DNA of 64,000 nucleotides from Candidatus Bathyarchaeota archaeon. GTDB lineage: Archaea > Thermoproteota > Bathyarchaeia > Bathyarchaeales > Bathycorpusculaceae. Below, piece after piece: positions 36,635 to 43,793 of this stretch. The DNA lies in NCBI GenBank assembly GCA_026014465.1, contig JAOZID010000010.1, forward strand, positions 964,303 through 1,028,302, given 5' to 3'. The translations under genes were made by a program, and so were the position numbers. The notes below the pieces were generated by a model. It worked only from the letters and a program-made list of their open reading frames with translations, was not told the origin of the DNA and did not search any database. Numbering within the stretch: the stretch's first letter is position 1; every line of letters starts with the position of its first letter.

Positions 36635-38815
36635 CTATGCAGGCTTCCTTTTTGTTATTGCGGGTTTTGTTTTTGAGGCGCTAAAGACGCTAAGTAAGTC
36701 GCGGATGCTGGGTCGCTCTGCAGGGTCAGGACTTAGCATGTAGCCGATAAGTTCAATGTACACCTTGAGTTCTTCGCGTGCTTGGTTGCCATAGGATTTT
36801 TGCAGGCGCTGCAAATCACCATTAAGAGTTCCCGTGAGGATTTCGCGGAAAACTTGCCCCAGCGAGTAGATGTCACTTTTTGAGGATCCTTTTCCTTCGC
36901 GCATTTCAGGTGCCATGTAGGGTAAACTGCCCCGCGGCGCTGCTACGTTGCCTAACGTGATGGCTTTTGCTAATCCGAAGTCGCCTAGTTTCCAGAGTTT
37001 CTTTTTGTTGTCGTAGAATACGTTGGAGGGTTTGACGTCGAAGTGTATGGTGCCGTGTTGGTGGGCGTATGAGAGGGCAAGGCATAAATCGTTCATGATT
37101 TCGGTGCATTTTAGAAGGTCTAGGGGTTCGCCTAACGCGAGTATGCTGCTTAGGGTGCCGCCGTTGAGGTGCTCCATTATGATGTAGGGGTATTCGAGGT
37201 CGCCTTGGTCTTCTATGTCTACTTGGCGTACGCTTACGATGTGATCTTCTCGCAAATCGCTAGTCAGCTTTGCTTCTTCAATGAAGCGCTCAACCACAGA
37301 GGGGTTAGTCACAAACTCTGCTTTAAGAGCCTTAAGCGCCAACTCTTCACGAAACTTGGAACGCCGCACACGGTAAACTTTGGCAAAACCGCCCTCACCA
37401 ACCTCCTCAACAATACGGTACTGTCCACCAATAACGCGGTTAACCCTAAACGGCCAACCTGCACGCTTTTTAGAGCTACTGGTGCCTTCGCCGCCCTCAC
37501 GAATAGGGACTGCAAAACCAAAAATCCGCTCCGTCAAAGCCGTTCCTTCAACATCTTGCATCTCCACATCAAAATCGGGAACAACCAGCTCGGAAGTTTC
37601 AGGAGCCCGCAGCCGCAACAAAAATTCCTCGGTTTCGTCGCTTTTAAGCCGCGGTATGTTACAGTCCACAAGCCCAGACTGTATGACTGCGGGGTCAAGG
37701 GGCAGGGCAAAACGCACGTTTTTCGCGTCGCCTTCTCCGATGTTGGAGATTTTCACGGTTAGGGAGAACACCTTTTTTTGTGCTACGGCTTGTGGGATGA
37801 GCAGGTCTACTTTGAGGTTGGGTTGGGGGGTTGTGACTGTTATGTCGGTTTTGGGGAGGGGGCTGTTTAGAGGGTTGCCTAAGAGGTCTTCGTAGTACAA
37901 GGTGAGGTCGCTAAGGTTGTGGGTTCCGCTTTTTTTGGGTTTGAGGCTGATTTTGAATTTGACGCTGCCATGCGCGGCGACGTTTCCAATTTTTGTTGGC
38001 TCCAGCACTTCGAAGGTTGGGTGGCGTTCGAGACCTTTGAGTTCGGTGTTTTGAGCCGCCCCCAAGCCCTGATTACACACGTCAAGAACTAGCCTGAAGG
38101 GTTCTTGATAGTAGGCTTCGTAGCTGCGGTTTTCGTTTACCACCACCAGCTTAGGAGACAGCGGCGCAACCTCCAAAACCGCCCAAGTATTAACCTGCGG
38201 ATCTAAGTCTAAGCCGTTAACTGCTCCACCCAAACCAACCCCCACAGACAGGTTCCCATGCATGTTCGAGTGGTACTGGTATTTGCCTGTGAATTTTCCG
38301 CCGTAAAGCTTGTGGGGCAGTTTGGGTTCTTCTTCAAGCTCAAGACCCAAAGGCAACGTCGCCTCGATTTTAGGGTCAGAAATCTTGCAGGGACAAGTTA
38401 TCTCGATATTTAGGGTTGCTTTTTGTCCGACAGTGACTTTTTGGGGTTCAAACCATGCTTTCACATGGGGTTTGTCTTTGACGTTGGTGTAGTAATCATG
38501 CAAGGATTTTTCGATGACCCCGTGGTTTAGCATCTCCAAAAGAAGCCAGTTCACATCCTTAGCGGGAAACCCAAAATGAGCCACCAGATCCAACAAGCCA
38601 AGCGTTCCCTGCCCACCTGAAAGGTACTCCACATCCTTTTTTTCTACAACGACTATTTTGGCAGATTGGCCTTTTTCAACGCCGTTGCTTACAAAGTAGT
38701 GGTTGCCGACGTTTTCGTTTTGGAGTTGCTTGATTACTTGGGGAATTTCTTCGTAAACTGCGGATTCATCGACATTCAACTCCTGCGCTAAAACTTGAAT
38801 GCTGATGCTCCTCAT
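36635..38815 (-). CDS. Ser/Thr protein kinase with N-terminal winged helix and beta-sandwich repeats
   Basis: A 726-residue protein. Residues 1-45 form a small helix-turn-helix-like unit, and a second such unit lies near 70-105. Residues 115-430 hold two or three arrestin/CARDB-like beta sandwiches (NIEITCPCKI, LVLDVCNQGLGAA, LTVKISNIGEGDA). The C-terminal kinase (about 455-715) has the glycine loop VGEGGFAKVYRV, ALKALK, catalytic HFDVKPSNV (about 590), DFG and APE. The HRD arginine is Phe, so it is a non-RD kinase, yet Lys, Asp and Asn needed for catalysis are present. There is no membrane segment, so it is cytoplasmic. I chose ATG 38815 (GGGGTG five bases upstream) over the GTG at 38821. 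It pairs with the FHA protein and lies next to the SPFH gene. Confidence 0.9.
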   Translation of the reverse strand: MRSISIQVLAQELNVDESAVYEEIPQVIKQLQNENVGNHYFVSNGVEKGQSAKIVVVEKKDVEYLSGGQGTLGLLDLVAHFGFPAKDVNWLLLEMLNHGVIEKSLHDYYTNVKDKPHVKAWFEPQKVTVGQKATLNIEITCPCKISDPKIEATLPLGLELEEEPKLPHKLYGGKFTGKYQYHSNMHGNLSVGVGLGGAVNGLDLDPQVNTWAVLEVAPLSPKLVVVNENRSYEAYYQEPFRLVLDVCNQGLGAAQNTELKGLERHPTFEVLEPTKIGNVAAHGSVKFKISLKPKKSGTHNLSDLTLYYEDLLGNPLNSPLPKTDITVTTPQPNLKVDLLIPQAVAQKKVFSLTVKISNIGEGDAKNVRFALPLDPAVIQSGLVDCNIPRLKSDETEEFLLRLRAPETSELVVPDFDVEMQDVEGTALTERIFGFAVPIREGGEGTSSSKKRAGWPFRVNRVIGGQYRIVEEVGEGGFAKVYRVRRSKFREELALKALKAEFVTNPSVVERFIEEAKLTSDLREDHIVSVRQVDIEDQGDLEYPYIIMEHLNGGTLSSILALGEPLDLLKCTEIMNDLCLALSYAHQHGTIHFDVKPSNVFYDNKKKLWKLGDFGLAKAITLGNVAAPRGSLPYMAPEMREGKGSSKSDIYSLGQVFREILTGTLNGDLQRLQKSYGNQAREELKVYIELIGYMLSPDPAERPSIRDLLSVFSASKTKPAITKRKPA

Positions 38816-38941
38816 GAACACACCCCAGATGATAATACTCTGTTACAAAGCTCATAAATTCTTTTTCCATACACCTCAACCCACAAAAAACTCGCAGCAA
38901 ACAGACAAAACTGCAAAACCATTGCAAAAACAGGGTTTTCG

Positions 38942-39583
38942 CTATGAACTGCTTTTGCGTGAGGTCATGCCTGTTATGTCCATCGAGACCAGTTCAATGC
39001 CATATTTGGAAAGCTCACAGACAAGGCGCGGACGCAAATCAAAACTAACCAACTGTTCACGGTTAACGTTCTTGAATTCATCCAAACTTTTGGATTTTAC
39101 CACATCACGCAAAACCGAAACCAAAACCCCACTGCGCAACCAATCAACCACCTGCGCGGCAGCAAAAACACGGCTGCCTTTGACCATTTCCAAAACAAAA
39201 CTTTTGACGTCTTCTTTGCTAAACATAACCCTAAAAGTAACTGTTCCGCTAAGCCCGATTTGGTAGTTGTCCTTGGTTGTGGGACCATTGTAGACGGGGA
39301 TGCCAAAGAGTTGGCATTTGGGGGAGATATCGACCCAGACGATTTCGGTTACACCTCTGGGCACCTCGTGTTTGCCTGAAGATAGAACATTTTGCACTAC
39401 GCCGTCTTTTATCAGGACCGCTTTTTCGAATTCGGTAACCACAATTTCGTCTATGTCGGCGACTTTTGGGTAGGCTTGGTTGGGGATTCGCCAAATCAAC
39501 TCATCAAGCGAGGGGGAGTTGACGTTTCGTGAGACGGTTTTCTTTTTTAGGAAAGGCAAAAGCCGACCTCCAGGATAGTTCAT
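38942..39583 (-). CDS. SPFH/band-7-like domain protein, soluble short form
   Basis: A 213-residue protein. After a short basic N-terminus it has DELIWRIPN, an EIVVTEFEKAVLIKDGVV strand pair, the SGKHEVPRG turn, KCQLFGIPVY, the SGTVTFRVMF strand and a helical LRDVVKSKSLDEFKNV segment, ending in GIELVSMDITGM. This is the layout of SPFH proteins related to the virion-core-like/YdjI group. It lacks a membrane helix and the long coiled-coil tail of flotillins. SPFH proteins assemble on membranes and organise microdomains. It sits between the kinase and the EAP30-like gene in the same direction, so I read it as a membrane-scaffold partner of the ESCRT-like block. Confidence 0.82.
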   Translation of the reverse strand: MNYPGGRLLPFLKKKTVSRNVNSPSLDELIWRIPNQAYPKVADIDEIVVTEFEKAVLIKDGVVQNVLSSGKHEVPRGVTEIVWVDISPKCQLFGIPVYNGPTTKDNYQIGLSGTVTFRVMFSKEDVKSFVLEMVKGSRVFAAAQVVDWLRSGVLVSVLRDVVKSKSLDEFKNVNREQLVSFDLRPRLVCELSKYGIELVSMDITGMTSRKSSS

Positions 39584-39638
39584 TCTCTGGTAAAATAGGT
39601 ATTTTAGGCTAACGCACCATTCAAGAAAACACGCGGGG

Positions 39639-40727
39639 TTACATGCTGGGGAAGTAGTATCTGGCGGTGTTGTCTTTGCTTAGGACTTTGCGGGCTACGT
39701 CTTGGTTTTCGAGTTTTTCTAACACGAGGGTGCTGTAGTCTTTGGGCCAGCTGGTTTGCTGCATGAGCTGCTCAAGGGTTAACCCGCAGGTTTTGAGGTG
39801 GGCGTCAGTGTTAACCAAGTCGAGAACGGTTTGGTAATCCAGTTTAAGGATGACGGTTTTTTTGCCGTCAGCAAACAACGCGACGCTATAAATCAAGCCG
39901 TGTTCAACCAGAAGACCCAAAGCCCGCTCGACATCAAGGTAGCTTGCGTTGACGTCAAGATTTTGCTTTTTGAAATCGGAGTAAAAATCGTTTAGGGAGA
40001 CAAAGGGGCATTGTTTTTCTTCGTATATTTTGATTAGTTTGATTGCGCGTTCGCTTACTTGCTCGGTGAAGGCTTTTTTGAATATGCCCTTTTTGGCGTC
40101 TGCCTCTGGGAACGCAAAGGCGGCGAGGTCTTTTACTTGATTGTAAATTTGGGGGGCGCGGGTCTGCAGAATCTGCAGGAATTCTCGTTCATCCACCGTG
40201 GCTGAGAGGGATTTTACGAGTTGGATTGTTTCCACATTTTTGGCTGCGGCGCGGATGTTTTCTAGGCAGGTTAAGGCTTGGGGTTTAGTTGCGGGGGTTA
40301 AGGTGGAGAGTTCTTCACGGGCGGACTCTAGCATGATGAAGCAGTCGCTAAGCAGCATCAAATCCAGATACGCTACTCCGTTGACCGCGGCGTTCTTTTT
40401 GGGTTCGACAGGTAAAGAGGAATTCAAGGAACGACAGAGCCTTTCGACCGCGGCGCGGGTAGTTTCTAATTCTGCTAAAAATGCGGGGTCGTTTAGGTTC
40501 AAAGCTGTGTGGGAGGCAAGGGAGAGTTCGCGTTGCAGGCGACTGAGCTCTTCTGCGGCTTCCTCTTTCACGCGTCTATCAAAACTTGCCATTTCCGCGG
40601 CATTTCGCGGGAGATTGTTTAAAGAAACCACAAGACGCGTACGCGCGGCATCAAGCACCTTCTCTGAAGCTCTAAACGCCGCAGATTTTGCCAAATCAAA
40701 CAACCGCCCATCCAAAGGAAACGACAT
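39639..40727 (-). CDS. EAP30-like (Vps22/Vps36 class) ESCRT-II subunit candidate
   Basis: A 362-residue soluble protein. The first ~210 residues are helical and coiled. The C-terminal ~150 residues look like two tandem winged helices: SERAIKLIKIYEE-CPFVSLNDFYSDF-DVERALGLLVEHGLIYSV, then LKTCGLTLEQLMQQT-WPKDYSTLVLEKLENQDVAR ending in ARYYFP. By memory this parallels human Vps22/SNF8 (LITLEELHQQV, DLIRAIKKLKALG, VSEIKASLKW, VLEHLLKEGLAWLD, HYWLP). The start at ATG 40727 drops a seven-residue TTG extension. It lies just downstream of the Vps25-like and ESCRT-III-like genes, as expected for ESCRT-II. A generic winged-helix protein is the alternative, and a profile search is needed to settle it. 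Confidence 0.65.
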   Translation of the reverse strand: MSFPLDGRLFDLAKSAAFRASEKVLDAARTRLVVSLNNLPRNAAEMASFDRRVKEEAAEELSRLQRELSLASHTALNLNDPAFLAELETTRAAVERLCRSLNSSLPVEPKKNAAVNGVAYLDLMLLSDCFIMLESAREELSTLTPATKPQALTCLENIRAAAKNVETIQLVKSLSATVDEREFLQILQTRAPQIYNQVKDLAAFAFPEADAKKGIFKKAFTEQVSERAIKLIKIYEEKQCPFVSLNDFYSDFKKQNLDVNASYLDVERALGLLVEHGLIYSVALFADGKKTVILKLDYQTVLDLVNTDAHLKTCGLTLEQLMQQTSWPKDYSTLVLEKLENQDVARKVLSKDNTARYYFPSM

Positions 40728-40769
40728 GCCAGTTCCCAACAAAAACAAGGCAGAAACAAAATTTAAGCC

Positions 40770-41264
40770 TTAGCGAAGCAACCGAACAATGCAGTCTTTC
40801 TTTTTTATCCACCGCGCCAACTTGCGCTTGACAAGTATTGAGAGAATTTCTTGCTTATCTTCGTCAGGCAACCCCGCCAAAGCAGGCTCCAAATCCGCTA
40901 AACCGTCAACCCCGTTGATTATGCGAGTTTTGTTCTCTTTAGTTAAAGCGTCAATTTGGTCTGCCCAGCCATCCAAGGAGCGCCAGTAAACCCTTAACAA
41001 CTTGCCTTTTTTGTCCCACCATCTGCCATAGCCCGCCTGCACCAAAGCATCCAAAAGAACCTCAAAAGTGTCGGCGTCAAACTTGCTAAAAGGCTCTTGG
41101 CGTTGCAGGTCAGCGGGGTTTATGATGTGGAGGTTGCGGGTTTGAGTAAACTCTAAAACATATTTGACCCAAGTGTCCTTCCAGTTCGCTAGCAACTCTG
41201 TGCCTTTTGGGGCAACATACATCCACGGCTTGCTAAGCCAGTCATCTTGGGGGGTGGGGTTCAA
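40770..41264 (-). CDS. Vps25-like ESCRT-II subunit candidate (two winged helices)
   Basis: A 164-residue protein that follows the Vps25 pattern throughout: W at the start, a W-x3-WVKYVLEF helix (human AAWCSLVLSFC), a short insert before FSKFDADTFEVLLDALVQAGYG (human LQRKLPVESIQIVLEELRKKGN), RWWDKKGKLLRVYWRSLDGWADQI (human EWLDKSKSSFLIMWRRPEEWGKLI), then a second winged helix ending LSILVKRKLARWI. The matching WxxxxxW spacing and order are hard to explain by chance, though I compare from memory. Vps25 links ESCRT-II to the ESCRT-III nucleator. The start is TTG 41264, six bases after the stop of the upstream ESCRT-III-like gene. Confidence 0.72.
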   Translation of the reverse strand: MNPTPQDDWLSKPWMYVAPKGTELLANWKDTWVKYVLEFTQTRNLHIINPADLQRQEPFSKFDADTFEVLLDALVQAGYGRWWDKKGKLLRVYWRSLDGWADQIDALTKENKTRIINGVDGLADLEPALAGLPDEDKQEILSILVKRKLARWIKKKDCIVRLLR

Positions 41265-41270
41265 GATGGA

Positions 41271-41837
41271 TTAGCTCTTTGCTTTCTGTCGGGGTTTTGC
41301 TTGTTTTGCTGCAGGTTTAGCTGGGGTTGTGGGTACTTCGGGAAGCTGTGTAGACGTGGATTTTGCTGGGGGTTGTGGGGTTTTTAGTTTTTCGAATTCG
41401 GTGTTTATGGCGTTTTCTTCGATGCCGTAGCCTTCCAGCTCGGTCATTGACTGTTCAAGGTTTACTTGGGTGATAAATGAGAGGTGGCTGAGGGCTTTAA
41501 CGGCTTTGTCTTTTTCTGAGGCAGAATCACGTAGCAGCTTGTTGACTTTCTCTAGGGTTTCAGAAGTAGGATGGTCAGGCTGCATCAACAGTTGAAGCCG
41601 CGCAGCGTCTAAGTCAGCCATTATGGCTTCTTCGTTGTTTCGCAGCTTCTTGCACAGCAAATAGACGGCTAAGCGGCGTTTTGCGGCGTCGGTCATGTCT
41701 TCTTCGGTTAGGGCTTTGGCTTTTTGCTTGTTTTGCGCGCTTTCTTCTTTGAGGATTTTGCTGCGTTTCTCATGCTCGGAGATTTCTATATCCAACGAGT
41801 CTAACAGGTCTTTTTTGTTGTCTTTGAGTTTAAACAA
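41271..41837 (-). CDS. ESCRT-III-like helical protein, Vps20/32/60-like candidate
   Basis: A 188-residue, strongly helical and charged protein. A basic N-terminus and long amphipathic helix (LLDSLDIEISEHEKRSKILK) are followed by DAAKRRLAVYLLCKKLRNNEE, then helices with LEKVNKLLRD and an acidic C-terminal half. The last ~35 residues are Pro/Thr/Ala/Lys-rich. Length, basic-to-acidic gradient and position next to the other ESCRT-III-like gene fit an Snf7-class subunit, and a Vps25 partner gene lies directly downstream. Sequence identity to known members is too low to see by eye, so this rests on architecture and context. The start is TTG 41837 with GAGAGGG just upstream, 19 bases after the preceding gene. 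Confidence 0.6.
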   Translation of the reverse strand: MFKLKDNKKDLLDSLDIEISEHEKRSKILKEESAQNKQKAKALTEEDMTDAAKRRLAVYLLCKKLRNNEEAIMADLDAARLQLLMQPDHPTSETLEKVNKLLRDSASEKDKAVKALSHLSFITQVNLEQSMTELEGYGIEENAINTEFEKLKTPQPPAKSTSTQLPEVPTTPAKPAAKQAKPRQKAKS

Positions 41838-41856
41838 AACCCTCTCGCCTCAAAGG

Positions 41857-42480
41857 TTATTTTGTGTCCTCGGCACTTTGCCCTTTCAAGCTTTGACGCC
41901 GCTGCTGTAACTCTGAGAGTTTAGCTTCAGGAAGCCCTGATGCGGGACCTTCCGCGATGACTTCGCTGACCATTTTGTCCATGACTTTGTCTAGGTCTTT
42001 GCCTGTGGTGGGTTCGACGCTGAAGGGTTCGTAGTCTTTGAGTTGGTCGAAGATTTGTCCTGTTTTGAACCCGATTTTCTCCATTTGCTGCCCGACTTTG
42101 CCCATGACTTGTCCAACGCCGCGGGTCTTGAGCAGGTTAAGCTTATCTAAGCTTTTGCTTATTTTGCCAAGGCTCAACCCGATGTTTTCAACGGACTGCG
42201 CGTTGCTTAAATCAAAAATCAGGTTCTCCATGTTTATGACGAACATGTCTAGGGAAAATGCGGTTCGGTCGGCGCTTAGGTGTTGTTGGGCGTACATTTT
42301 GGCGCGGTAATCATCGCCTTTCACTATGCAGTCTTTGGCTTGGTCGTACAGAGTGCTGGCGCGTTGCTTGTACTTATCACGAGTACGAGCAATCTCCTTG
42401 CTGTACATCTTTAAGTCAATAACCAAATCCTCAAGCGGTTGACCCCAAATAAAATTCCTAAACTTTTCTGTAATAGGCAT
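41857..42480 (-). CDS. ESCRT-III protein (CdvB / Vps2-24-46-like) with C-terminal MIM1-like motif
   Basis: A 207-residue helical protein. The N-terminus FRNFIWGQPLEDLVIDLKMYSKEIAR leads into a helical hairpin with DYRAKMYAQQHLSADRTAFSLD and the acidic C-terminal part DLDKVMDKMVSEVI. The end contains LSELQQRRQSLKG, a match to the LxxRLxxLK MIM1 motif except that the second Leu is Arg; MIM1 is the element that binds Vps4 MIT domains. The Vps4 gene is directly divergent from it. ESCRT-III subunits polymerise on the inner membrane face and drive constriction in division and vesicle release. ATG 42480 was chosen over an in-frame start 20 codons upstream because the N-terminal helix then begins as in CdvB proteins. 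Confidence 0.85.
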   Translation of the reverse strand: MPITEKFRNFIWGQPLEDLVIDLKMYSKEIARTRDKYKQRASTLYDQAKDCIVKGDDYRAKMYAQQHLSADRTAFSLDMFVINMENLIFDLSNAQSVENIGLSLGKISKSLDKLNLLKTRGVGQVMGKVGQQMEKIGFKTGQIFDQLKDYEPFSVEPTTGKDLDKVMDKMVSEVIAEGPASGLPEAKLSELQQRRQSLKGQSAEDTK

Positions 42481-42569
42481 GGAAGTCCCTAACCATAAGT
42501 CACGATATGCCAATAAAAAACTTGTCCCACCATCAGACAACCCATCTGTTACATCCGTGAAAGCTTATT
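42481..42569. promoter_or_regulatory. Divergent promoter of the ESCRT-III block and Vps4
   Basis: An 89-base gap separates the two divergent starts. It is AT-rich with GCATATCGTGACTTATGG on the minus strand and ATTACTTATC-like runs, so both promoters must overlap here. This gives coordinated expression of polymer and ATPase. I cannot assign the TATA boxes precisely. Confidence 0.4.
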
Positions 42570-43775
42570 ATGGGTAAACAAGCATCTAGAAAAGAAAAGG
42601 GTGCTTTGCGCTTGTCGTCTCGTCTGTATAACATGGCAGTTAATGCAGCTAACGAAGCAGCAAAATGCGATTCAGAAGGAAACAAAGAACAGGCAATAAG
42701 CAAGTACCTGCAAGCTTTTGATTTACTTACCTCCATAATCCGCCACACCGACAACAAAAAACTCAAAGACTTCTACGCAACACGCGCCGAACAATACCTG
42801 TCTAGAGCCTACGCCTTAAAAACTGCATCAGGCAAACCTGCGCAATCCGCAGCCCAGCAAAGCCCAGCCGACGACGCTGAGGACACGCAAGAAAAAGAAC
42901 AACTGCAAGCCAAAGTCGCATCCATGATTTTACCTGAAAAACCCAATGTTTCATGGAACGACATCGCAGGGCTACAAACCGCCAAAGAAGCCATAGAAGA
43001 CGCCATAATCCTGCCACTGCGCCGCGTAGACCTTTTCAAGGGCATGCCAACGTGGAAAGGAATTTTGCTATTTGGTCCACCTGGTTGCGGGAAAACGTTG
43101 CTAGCGAAGGCTGCAGCTTCTGAGTGTGAAGCGACGTTTTTTAGTGTGAGCGCGGCGGATGTTATGGTTAAGTGGGTTGGAGATTCAGAGCAACGCGTCA
43201 AAGCATTGTTTGAAGCAGCTAGGAAAAATCAGCCTGCAATTGTGTTTATTGACGAGGTTGATTCGTTGGGTATGAACCGAAGCGGGGAAGAATCAGCGGT
43301 TTCCACGCGGGTTTTAACGCAGATGTTGCAGATGATGGATGGCGTGCAGGGTAAACCTGATGACCGCGTAGTGGTTTTGGGTGCTACGAATCGTCCGTGG
43401 AACTTGGATTCTGCCATGCTGCGCAGATTTGACAAGCGAATTTTGGTGACGTTGCCCGACGCCGCTGCCAGAGAAGAGATGTTCAAAATCACCATCCAAA
43501 AAATGCCCAGCTTCAAAGTAGCATCCGACGTGAACATGCACAGGTTAGCCCAACTCACCCAAGGGCTTAGCGGGGATGACATCAAAAAACTCTGCATAGA
43601 CGCATGGTATCGTCCCATACATGAGCTTAAACAGCAAAATAACCTTGAATCAGGAACCCCGCGCCCCGTAACGGAGCAAGACTTCACTGAAGCCCTAAAA
43701 ACCAGAAGAGCCTCCGTGTCAACCAACGAAGTAACACTCAACGAGCAGTGGGCACAACAATACGGCATGAACTAA
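42570..43775 (+). CDS. cdvC: Vps4/CdvC-like MIT-AAA ATPase
   Basis: A 401-residue protein. The N-terminal three-helix MIT domain (about 12-85) is joined by a short Ala/Gln/Asp-rich linker (about 90-112) to a single AAA+ domain: Walker A FGPPGCGKTLLAKA (about 167-180), pore loop VKWVGDSEQ, Walker B IVFIDEVDSLG (about 225), sensor GATNRPWNLD and Arg finger region LRRFDKRI. It ends in the Vps4-type helix FTEALKTRRASVS-WAQQYGM. Such ATPases disassemble and remodel ESCRT-III polymers. The beta domain insertion is short, as in archaeal CdvC. It is divergent from the MIM1-bearing ESCRT-III gene, its expected substrate. Confidence 0.95.
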   Translation: MGKQASRKEKGALRLSSRLYNMAVNAANEAAKCDSEGNKEQAISKYLQAFDLLTSIIRHTDNKKLKDFYATRAEQYLSRAYALKTASGKPAQSAAQQSPADDAEDTQEKEQLQAKVASMILPEKPNVSWNDIAGLQTAKEAIEDAIILPLRRVDLFKGMPTWKGILLFGPPGCGKTLLAKAAASECEATFFSVSAADVMVKWVGDSEQRVKALFEAARKNQPAIVFIDEVDSLGMNRSGEESAVSTRVLTQMLQMMDGVQGKPDDRVVVLGATNRPWNLDSAMLRRFDKRILVTLPDAAAREEMFKITIQKMPSFKVASDVNMHRLAQLTQGLSGDDIKKLCIDAWYRPIHELKQQNNLESGTPRPVTEQDFTEALKTRRASVSTNEVTLNEQWAQQYGMN

Positions 43776-43793
43776 AAAGAAAAAGGGAAGGGG

